Shown in pieces: positions 1 through 8,379 of a DNA stretch of 20,144 nucleotides (the first letter of the stretch is position 1; the number at the start of each line of letters is the position of its first letter). The notes beneath the pieces are model-generated. The model made no database searches. It was given only the letters and a program-made list of their open reading frames with translations, and was not told the origin of the DNA. This DNA comes from Tetmemena sp. SeJ-2015 (Eukaryota > Ciliophora > Spirotrichea > Sporadotrichida > Oxytrichidae). Location of the stretch: contig JAJKFJ010021012.1 of NCBI GenBank assembly GCA_027382625.1, positions 1-20,144 on the forward strand, read 5' to 3'. A program made the translations under genes and the position numbers.

Positions 1-40
1 TTTAAATTAGCAGAATTTTCCAGAAGTATCATCATACAAA

Positions 41-756
41 ATGGCTTCAGCAGCAGCGTAAGTCTCCACTTAATTTCCCATTAGAAATCAGATGAGAAAG
101 GTTTTCACCTTCTTATATTAAACCTTCTTCCATATGAAACCCTAATTGAAAGCTAATTGATGCATGTAGATTTAAACCCATATAATTTTTATTAAATTGA
201 GAGAGAGAAGGATTAGATAAGAGAAAGTAATTTTTTTAACTATTGGAGATATATAGTTTGATTGAGTGATTGTTCCCAGAGATCAAGTGGGCCCAGAGAA
301 AGGACAGATTGTTCGTCACCATCGAGCTCGCTGACTTCGAAAACCAGAAGATCGACCTCACCCCTGAAGGCAACCTCAAGTTCATCACTCAATATACCAT
401 TTATAATTAGGAAGTTCCAGTAAGTACTAAATCCACTCGAATGCTCTTTCAAAGACAACCCTACCAGTAACAAAGATCTCTCTCCACCATGAAATATGCA
501 ACTCTTCAAGACAGATTGTGAAATCAAAAATTGGTTAAAGAAAGGGACATGCGTGTATATTTGGAGAGAGAATTAAGCGATATTATGACTATTGTGAAAG
601 ATATTAAGAGTTGATATAGGGCTGAGTCTCACAACAACATGTACGCCTTCGACCTTACTCTCTTTGCTGAGGTAGACTTGGAGCAGTCCAAGTGGAACAC
701 CAAGGGCAGGAACATCATCCTCAACATCGTCAAGAAGGACGCAGATGCAGAGCACT
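41..756 (+). CDS. p23/Sba1-type Hsp90 co-chaperone, N-terminal part (three MDSs of a scrambled gene)
   Basis: Codes for the CS domain of a p23-like Hsp90 co-chaperone, which in this family binds the ATP-bound Hsp90 dimer in the cytosol. Pieces are 41-56 (start ATG), 277-396 and 614-756. Joined at pointers CAG and ATATA they read in frame: MASAAEIKWAQRKDRLFVT, then LTPEGNLKF, then NMYAFDLTLFAEVDLEQSKW. IKWAQR and the LF.EVD..SKW block are typical of p23. The protein continues at an inverted 8-bp pointer (749-756) into the minus-strand segment 1274-908; the assembled product is 209 codons plus TGA. Intervening AT-rich DNA breaks the frame. A GTAAGT at 58 could suggest an intron, but no AG near 279 gives the right frame, so an IES is preferred. 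Family assignment is firm; the exact first pointer (3 bp within a CAG repeat) is less so. Confidence 0.9.
57..279. other. IES 1 of p23 gene (pointer CAG)
   Basis: AT-rich 223-bp spacer between the ATG-bearing MDS and the CS-domain MDS. The flanking repeat is CAG (54-56 and 277-279); removing one copy plus spacer gives MASAAEIKW in frame. The left copy is the third of three tandem CAGs, so the exact junction could slip by 3 or 6 bases without changing the frame. Confidence 0.65.
397..618. other. IES 2 of p23 gene (pointer ATATA)
   Basis: AT-rich 222-bp spacer flanked by ATATA at 392-396 and 614-618. Precise removal joins ACTCAATATA to GGGCTGAG and keeps the CS-domain frame (ITQYRAESHNNMY). 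Read straight through, the frame leaves the p23 match at 397. Confidence 0.75.
749..756 (+). repeat. Inverted pointer AGAGCACT, outgoing copy (pairs with 1267-1274)
   Basis: AGAGCACT ends the plus-strand p23 MDS; its reverse complement AGTGCTCT at 1267-1274 begins the inverted MDS. Flanking bases differ on both sides, so the shared stretch is exactly 8 bp. Joining across it gives DADAEHWPRLTKDK in frame. Confidence 0.88.
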
Positions 757-907
757 TACATTAAAGTAACTGATGAGAAATTGTTGACTAAGAAGTCATA
801 ATAACAATTCAAAAATATATCAATAGTCTCCGAATGACTCTCTCTGCTCCCTCACTTTGTATATATTATGCACTTCACTTTACAACTTAGCCAACACTAC
901 TCATTCT
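757..907. other. AT-rich spacer plus 3' non-coding end of the inverted p23 MDS
   Basis: Between the outgoing pointer and the stop codon of the inverted MDS. The part next to 907 should be the 3' UTR of p23 (minus strand); the part next to 757 is an IES. The boundary, presumably near a telomere-addition site, cannot be fixed from sequence alone. No gene seen. Confidence 0.5.
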
Positions 908-1274
908 TCATTGCTGCTCGGTGGAGGCTGCGGTGGCTTGGGCGTTGGGGTCCTCTTCCTCTCCATCGAGGTCGTCTAGAGAGGCCTTCACAGGGGCTTC
1001 GTGAGAGTGGCCCTCGTGGTCGTGGTTGCAGTGCTCTCCATGCTCGTGTCCGTGGTCATGACCGTGGTGGTCGTGAGCTTCCTCCTCCTCTTCCTCGTCG
1101 TCGGAGTCACCACCACCGTAGCCTCCCATGTTGAAGTTGTTCATGTTGTTCTCGTCCCACTCGTTGCCCATGGGCTTGGCTTCTTCCTCCTCGTCCTCGT
1201 CGACCCACTTGGACCAGTCGATTTGGATGTGCTGGTTCTTCACCTTGTCCTTGGTCAGTCTGGGCCAGTGCTCT
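908..1274 (-). CDS. p23/Sba1-type Hsp90 co-chaperone, C-terminal part (inverted MDS)
   Basis: This minus-strand segment finishes the p23 protein started on the plus strand. Reading from the pointer at 1274-1267 it gives HWPRLTKDKVKNQHIQIDW then SKWVDEDEEEE, the usual end of the p23 fold (WPRL, W.KW.DEDE) followed by an acidic tail. The TGA stop is at 910-908. In the assembled 209-residue protein, residues 91-209 come from here. The tail has a Gly/Asn stretch (about 130-143), an acidic run (144-153) and a His-rich stretch (about 155-179) of HDH/HGH/HEH repeats with one Cys, not usual for p23 and possibly metal-binding (inference). It can only be expressed after DNA inversion. The plus-strand open frame over the same bases is a shadow. 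Confidence 0.9.
1267..1274 (-). repeat. Inverted pointer AGAGCACT, incoming copy
   Basis: Minus-strand partner of the 749-756 pointer. A second copy of the same word, AGTGCTCTC, sits 43 bp further out at 1310-1318. Confidence 0.88.
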
Positions 1275-1375
1275 CACTATAGATAATGAATGATTCTCTT
1301 CCTTTAACTAGTGCTCTCTAAGTGAATTTGAAATAAATTGTTTATTTTCCGTGGGCAATCAATTATATTTCAAAT

Positions 1376-2537
1376 ATGAAACAAAGCAGCAGAGCTACTA
1401 ACAAAAGACTACTTGTAAAGAGTAAATACTATCTTATCTTTTTATTATGAATTGTATTGCTGACTCTGGGAATGATGTATGTGCAGTCCAGCTGGGCGTA
1501 CAGATACCTGCAGGAGGAACCAGGCTACGACTACGAAGACGAGGAGGACTACGATTACGTCTCAATCAAGCAGAAGAACAGAGGCGCTCGCTCCGATAAG
1601 AAGTTCCCACCTGTAAGTCACCACCACAACCACTTCCTCTTCAAATTCTTGAGTTATAACTCTCTAAGAAAAGACAGAGATATTGAAACAGAGAAATGAA
1701 CTTATCATAAACCTTCCTTCCTTACTTAAATATTTCCTATAGGAAGCAGTGTTACTCTCCCCTAAGCAAAGAAAGGTAGGAAACTTCACTCTCCTTGGTC
1801 AGCAGCCTTGTGGAGGCACTGCTCGTGGCAACGTCCACTTTATGGCCACACCTAACTCTCGCAACTACATCGCCTGGAAAGTGCTTCATCCCTCCCACAC
1901 TGGAAATTGCACTATCCGCTTAGGAGAGGGCCCCGATGAGAATGATTTCAAAGTGCTCATGCCCCTTGATAAATCAGCAAACGCCAAGGGTTCCTTCCCC
2001 TGCGGCAGAGAGGAAACTGGCCTTGAGGGCAAGGAAGTACACTTCCCTGCTAACTTCACCTGTGACTCTTGCACTCTGCAGTGGGAATGGACCACTGAAC
2101 TGGGACAGCTACACTTCTTGCTCTGACATACAGATTGTGGACAAGGAGGTGGAAGAGTGCGCTGGTAAATGCTAGAATGGAGGCATTTGTCAAAATGGAG
2201 AGTGCAAATGCAGAAAGACCTACTCAGGCAGCTACTGCCAGTATAAGGAAGTAGACTCTTCACCCATCCTCTACTACCTCATGGTCTTCTTGTTCCTAGT
2301 TGCTGTTATTGTAGGACTCTTCTATGGAGCTTTCAAAATCATCGAAAATATTGTAAGTCCAAGTCTAAAATCTGAGATCAGTTATCATTAAGTTTATCAC
2401 GCATCGACTTTGAAGTTAACTTTGTCTTTTAGAACAAGAGAAGAGAGCTCATCAGCCGCAATCAGCAAGACATGGATGCAATTACAGATAACAGATCGGG
2501 AGCACCCAGCATTGCTAGCAAATACAATAGAAGATGA
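1376..2537 (+). CDS. Single-pass membrane protein with secretory signal, Cys-containing ectodomain and EGF-like module
   Basis: Pieces: 1376-1417, then after IES 1418-1456 resumes at 1457-1612, intron 1613-1742 (GTAAGT...TATAG), 1743-2352, intron 2353-2432 (GTAAGT...TTTTAG), 2433-2537 (TGA). Product about 303 residues. The IES junction makes a signal peptide, KRLLVLLTLGMMYVQSSWA. A Tyr/Asp/Glu-rich stretch follows, then a domain of about 130 residues with paired Cys (GNCTIRLGEG, FPCGRE, FTCDSCTLQW), an EGF-like module (CAGKCQNGGICQNGECKC), a hydrophobic helix (about 2254-2325) and a short basic tail. Predicted at the cell surface or in the endomembrane system. The domain before EGF resembles ciliate secreted-protein modules but I cannot name it. 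One frame break lies near the GGG at 2102-2104; dropping a G restores ELDSYTSCSDIQIV. TAG is read as Gln at 2173-2175. Confidence 0.8.
1418..1456. other. 39-bp IES inside the signal-peptide codons (pointer TTGTA)
   Basis: Direct repeat TTGTA at 1413-1417 and 1452-1456. The spacer carries an in-frame TGA (1448-1450). Removing 39 bp joins CTACTTGTA to TTGCTGACT and builds a continuous signal-peptide hydrophobic core (RLLVLLTLGMMY). Confidence 0.8.
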
Positions 2538-2651
2538 ATATCTTCTAAGAGCAAGAGCAATAAATAAATCTTCAATCTCTATTGTTAATTTTCCTTTTTA
2601 CACTATTTTGAAGTAAGGATAGATCTGTAAAGATGATATCTATTATGATCA

Positions 2652-5600
2652 ATGCGAGATGCAAGCAATAAAACACTTGGCAGTGAGTCTTGTTACATCT
2701 ACTTCACCTATGGTCTTTATGAGAGTGAGTATTTCGGCTTCTTCGTGTGTTACTTTGGCCCTCGTTTCTATCGCTTGTGGCTCACACTCGACAACAAAGC
2801 TCTCTACTCCTCCCTTCCAATCTATATAAGACCTGGAAATGCTACTATAGCTAACTTAGCTACTGCTTTCCCAGCCCCAGTCGGTGGGAACACCGTCCTT
2901 ACTTTGGGAAATAGTGGCCTCAATATCACTTTCTCTATCACAGATGAGTTTGGAAACGCCTACGACAGCAATTTAATCGACAGAGACTTGGTGCATCTAG
3001 GCTTAATTACCTACAGCTTGACCCAGCAATCCACAGGCATAGTTCAAGTGTTCGACTTCTTGCCCATGTTTAATGTTACTTCAGGCACTTTCAGAATCTT
3101 CGTCAGTAGCGTACCAGTTGGACCATACAGACTGAGAATAAATCTGCCCATCCCTCAAAGCTACGACTTCACCTTCAATTCAAGCAGTACGAAGTTAAGC
3201 GCTCGCTACTCTTTCGCATATCTTGACAACCCTTCACAGAACTTCCTCAACGCTTATGTGGTGGTTAGATTCTACGCTCGCAACATCCACAATCAGACCA
3301 TGAGTGACCTCTCTCAGATTTCTCTGCTCAACTCACAGCTAAATGTCTACATTCAGTGTTCGAATGGGCAGATCACCTACCTCAACACCAACTCTACTTT
3401 TGTGTCGACTGATGGCGTGTACTACAACTTCACTTCAACTGATCGCATAAACTCAAATGGAGTCTACACTGTAATGGTCTTCCTCACAGATGCTAACTAG
3501 TACATCCATGTCAAAGATGGCATCTTCAGCATTTAAGACAACTTTGAGCCAAATTCAAATGAACTCTACATGGTCAAGGGGCTTGATGAGAAAGAATACA
3601 GACTTGCTCCCTTCTCCGCCTCCACTCAAATCAACAACCAATATAACGCAACCTACTACGACCCTCGCTTCGATGGCAACCTCAGGTTCAGAATCTACCT
3701 GAGGACTACATTATATGGAGAGCTGGTTACCAATCCAAGGTTCAACTCCAATCAAACTATTGCAGCCTACTTAGCTCAGGCCAAGTTTGATGGGAGTGTG
3801 TTCACTAGCTCGATAATAACCACTATAAAGATGAAGGTAGTCAACTTCACTAGCACCTTCATGATTGTGCCCAATACCACTGCAGATCAAGATGCAATTG
3901 AGAAACTGATAGAGGGTTACTACTTCATTCAGCTCAATGGAACCAACTGGGGCTCCTCTTACAGTCTATAGTGGTTGTTCTCGCTGTTCAATAGCGACAA
4001 CGGCCAAAATACAGTTTCCTCCACTGGCTTTGTCCTCCTCACTCCGAGGTACCTTAATATCACAGCTGGAGAGCCATTCTCTTTCATAGCATCTGCCATT
4101 GGTGGTACTCCTTCACTTACCAACCTCACCCTTGCAAGTGTGTCGTCTCCTAATATGAATGTGGAGTGGGTATCAACGTCAGGCCTAAAGCCAAATGCCG
4201 GCTACAACTTCTATGTGATGCTCTACTGCCAGGTAGCAGGAATTTATAACATCACTCTTACAGCAACCTACCAGCGAGGTACTATCACTAACCCACCCAA
4301 GGAAATCATCATTTAAGTCAACCCTGGTCCTTTCTATCAAGTCAGCTTGTTGAACAACGCAACACTCATAGCTAAGAAAAACTAAACAGTGGGCACACTG
4401 ATCTCCTTCAACTTCACTCTCTTGGATAGATGGGGCAACGACATCTTTAGATTCCAACGCTCTCGTCCTTCTCTGAAAGAGTTAGGTGAGCACATGTAGT
4501 TTGTTCACTTATCACAGGCAGATGTTAATGTTTAGATCCTACCAGTTACTGATAACAGCAACTACTACTAGTGCACCTTCACCACTGAAACTGCTGGGAT
4601 AGTTTCACTCATCCCCTCAGTCTTCAACTACACCAACACGCAGACTATTCAGTCAGCCATGCTCAATGTTACTTTCGTGGCTGATTCAACTTCTGAGCCT
4701 GGAGTCACTTACAGCTACGGATCTCTGAGACAAAATACCCAAACAGCTGGCACTAGTATGATCTTCGACATTATCTGTTTGATGACTATGGAAACCCAAT
4801 TGTTAGTACTCAACAGAGATGGCTCTACCTAGTGAACGTCATTCCAGACAATACTTGCAACACCACCTCTCAAATCCCAACTTTCTTGCTGCAGAGAACC
4901 AACATTCTCACTTTTACCATCACTATCAATTAAGCATGCAACTACCAAATTAGAGCTTACTACTTCTCGAGCACTCGAGGCTAAGTGGATCTTCCTTGCC
5001 CTAACTGCTATGTTGGTATTTTACCAGCTGCTGAAGATGTTAATTAGATTACCTTCTTAGATTCCAGAGATACACTTGTGAGTTCAGTAAATAAGAATAG
5101 ACTTTTCATAAACAATCAAGACACAAACCCAAAGATTATCATGACTTTCAGAGACACCTTTGCCAATCTCATCACTAGCCCTGCTCTCTCGCTAAACTTC
5201 ACCTACACTTTCACTATATGCTCAAACGCAAATGAGAACACCATATTCACACGGAGTATGGTAAGCCTAAAGGAGCTTCCACTATTTACAGTTTTGCACA
5301 GCTGAGAACTAGACAATCCCTTGTTTCTCAAAACAAGCTGCTGGCTAAAATCTGAGACTCAGGATCTTGCAACTGAGAGGTACCACTCAAGTCAATAAGA
5401 TCTTCATAAGCATCTAGATTGTCAACAACTATGCTATGACTTATAACATGGACGACATCAATCCAGTCTCAGTGCCTAACTCCTACTTGAGGATCCTAAA
5501 TTAGGATGCTATGAACTCGATTGCATTTGAGCAATCTATACTTTCTGATACTTGCCAAGGCGGCAATCAGTATCCCATCATAGGAAGATTAGAGCTTAAG

Positions 5601-7419
5601 ACTACTCAAGGCTTTAGAAGAAATGAAACCTTCGACAGTCTACAGTCTACACTATCTTTATCTATCGATGGAGTGGATCCCTCTAGATACACAGTCACTT
5701 TCTACTCAGGCAGCTCGCTCGGACTTGTAATGTTCTCTCTCTTCGTACAAGATGACTACTTCTACTCTCAGCAATATGCGAATGCCACTTTGAAAATAGG
5801 CAATACTTAGTATGCAAATAAGCAAATAAAAGTACAATGCAGGCGAAGATAGTCTAACTACAGAAGTTCTTGGTTAATTCAACAGGCGCTCTCTTTCCAC
5901 TTTTGATCAGACCACTATCAGAGCAGGAGACATCTTAACTTTCAGAGTGGCAGCTGCTGATCCACAGTGGCTGTAAAGCTCTCAATTCATTCCTTATGAA
6001 GACAATATCTTCTTCAACTATACAAGCAACCAATACTAGAAGAGTGACTACCTTAAGATCTAGCAAGACTTTACCAACTTGTAAACTTAAGTATGAATGC
6101 ATAAGTTCTTAAAATGAGTTTTCTTAAGAATATAGGCATTTGAAAAAAACTAATTGGATATAAAGTTTACACCACCTACTCGATAAAGTTTTTCAATGCT
6201 GGCTCAGTAGCTCTAATAGGCTATCAAATAGCAAGTCCATTTCCTTAACAGTTACTCCAGGACCTATTCATTTCAATTATACAACAGTAACTACGAACTC
6301 TTTCAGGATCTCTGCAGGTGATAATGCAACCATCTTCGTAGATCCATTCGATGAATTTGGCAATGAAATCACCTTTACAAATAGCGTAGCTGTAGACCTG
6401 GCTAACTTTAACTCAATTGTCATGGTTTATCTAGCAAAGAAGCAGTTCTACACGAGCGAGGTGTGGACTCAAGTCTAATGCTATGATATCGTATCTGGCA
6501 GAGTCAAATGCTCTACTCCAGTCCAGATCAAGGGTATCTACCAATGGAGAGTTATAGTGAATGGATATCAAGCCAGATGCTAATCTTGCTTCTTCAGAGT
6601 CGCCCCCACGGGTACTTACAATCACAACTTCACAGTAATGACCGATCTGTCCCAAAACTACTATGATAACTAGGAACTTGCCTTTGCAAAGTTCAATGTA
6701 CAGAACAGGGAGTAAGGACTCTTCTATAAAATCTTCATCTCTGATCCTTATAACAACGTGTACATGAATGAAGACTTCCTTACTATAACGAATGTCAGTG
6801 CTAGTATAACTTACTCAAGCACCTCTCAGCCTTTAAACGTAACAAAGATTCACAAGGCGAAAACTAGCAACGGATGCCAAGTTTATTAAGCTGTCATCTA
6901 CCCTGCGACCTCATTTTTAATTTTACCTTAGCAACTTTCCCATCAGTTATTGAAGGAATCTACACAGTACAGGTTAAGCTAACCACAGGAACCATTGTTT
7001 CAACTGCTGCTTTCTAGATCTTCGTGAAAACTTCTCGCACCTCTACTTCTTATCCACAGGTGACATCCTCCTCAGTACTCTTGATGAACTTCAGAACCTA
7101 ATCTCAAGGATACTTCACTCAGACTGCAGGCAGATATCAAGCCATCCAGTTTGGCGTCTTTGACTCTAACTAGTTCTTGCAAAACATAAGCAGCAACAGT
7201 CAAGACTTTACTTTCCTAGTTGCTTCAAGGTTCTCACCAACTACACTAGTTGGAGATTTCATGCTAGGTCCTTTCAAATTTATGTACTCTAGACTTCTGA
7301 GAATCGACCTAGTTAATTAAACTGATGTGGTCTAGTAGTTATTCACTCAGGCTTATAGCATCACTGTCAACATCACAAATCCTTCAGTCTCAGTAACTTA
7401 GAAGACTTAAATCAATTGA
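2652..7419 (+). CDS. Long filamin-repeat-like, Asn-glycosylation-rich extracellular protein, 5'-incomplete
   Basis: Tandem beta-sandwich repeats of filamin/ABP280 type, marked by D..GN motifs: ITDEFGNAYDS (about 2936), LLDRWGNDIF (about 4417), YLFDDYGNPIVS (about 4773), DPFDEFGNEI (about 6340), ISDPYNNVY (about 6738) and FGVFDSNQF (about 7150). Many N-x-S/T sites suggest a secreted or surface protein. Coding is clear from about 2690, where the frame enters mid-repeat (CYFGPRFYRLWL); no signal peptide is present and an in-frame TGA lies just upstream, so the 5' MDSs must be elsewhere. TAA and TAG are frequent Gln codons. An intron (6081-6165, GTAAAC...AAAG) or a TAAA-flanked IES (6086-6164) interrupts it; both keep frame. 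The frame shifts at 4771, 5253, 5347, 5828 and 6901, each a homopolymer one base off. The TGA at 7417-7419 may be the true end or a read-through past an MDS edge. Confidence 0.75.
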
Positions 7420-7567
7420 AAGAGAATAAGAGAGTTTAAAATTAATCTGTTTTAGGTGAATTAATTAATTAATTACAAATACACTCTGCCTCATGTTCGC
7501 AATATTCTTCATCACTTGATGCATTTCGTCCCTTATTTTCGTATTTTGAGTCCTCTGAAGTAATATA

Positions 7568-7908
7568 TCAGATAGCAGTGACCCCTTCTGCATCTCTGAC
7601 ATAGAGCACATTATTGCAGCGGATGAGGGATTCTCCAATATTTCCAGTGCACTGACCATCGAGCCACTCCTCTGTGTTGTGTAATTACAGATTCATGTAG
7701 CCATCGAAAGCGATGAGGACTCCCTTGTATTCCATTCCCCACTTCAGCTTAACAATCACTGGCTTGTCAATTAAGTCGATCAAGAATGGCTTGGGGTTGA
7801 TAGGGATAGGCTATAAAAAGGATAAGTCATGAGCAAGAAGAGAGTATATTGATATATCTATTATAGAAGTAGTATAGGTTGTTGTTGACTTACTTGAGCA
7901 GATGCCAT
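7568..7908 (-). CDS. Small nuclear ribonucleoprotein F (Sm core protein SmF)
   Basis: SmF is one of seven proteins forming the Sm ring on U1, U2, U4 and U5 snRNAs in the spliceosome. Exon 1 is 7908-7894 (MASAQ), intron 7893-7811 (GTAAGT...TTATAG), exon 2 7810-7568, ending in TGA (7570-7568). The product is 85 residues, matching the usual 85-90. It starts [10 protein letters not shown], has Sm1 residues [20 protein letters not shown] then DGYMNLQL, and Sm2 residues [14 protein letters not shown], all strongly SmF-like (the MEYKG and RCNNVLYIR region). One TAA is read as Gln at the conserved MNMQL position, which supports the code. No IES is needed and no frame break is seen. It is convergent with the filamin-like gene. 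Confidence 0.95.
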
Positions 7909-8379
7909 GACAATTTAATTATAATTATTAAATTTACTATAATTCTAGCTCTTAAATTTTAGCTTATTAAGTTTAAATAATCTCAAACTGCAGCAGCTGC
8001 TTTTGAGGGATGACTTATTTATAGTTGCTTGATTTATATGAATATAGATCCTGATTGAAAGCAAGCTCATAGTCAAGTTCATAGTATTGCTGGCTTTATT
8101 CCTAATAGTATAAATTACAATATTTCTGCATATGAGGAAAAAATAGATTTAGCAATTTCATTAAAGAAATAGAATTAAGTAGAAAGAAAAAATTTCTAAA
8201 AGGAGAATAGTTTTCTGATACTATAAAGCATTTGAATGAGAATTTACTTACTCTTTTGTTTTTAATGTCATTTAGTCAGAAAAATAAGAAAGCTTACCTA
8301 TAAAAATTGTTTATCTAGCAACGCAAATTCTAATGATAAAGCCTCAAAGCAATTCATTAATAAGATGAATCTTAAGCAG
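7909..8379. other. AT-rich stretch without a gene
   Basis: Strongly AT-rich DNA between the SmF start and the end of the next minus-strand gene. It should hold the 5' non-coding end of SmF next to 7909 and eliminated spacer beyond. I see no conserved coding frame, RNA gene or repeat in it. Confidence 0.5.

Noticed and set aside
58..281. GTAAGT at 58 and AG at 278-281 as a conventional intron in p23
   Set aside because: Neither AG gives the IKWAQR frame with the GTAAGT donor; the CAG pointer does. An intron starting at GTCTCC (62) would fit the frame but has a poor donor.
868..1282. Plus-strand open frames over the p23 3' MDS
   Set aside because: Antisense shadows of the conserved minus-strand p23 frame; their sequence is low-complexity complement of the acidic/His-rich tail.
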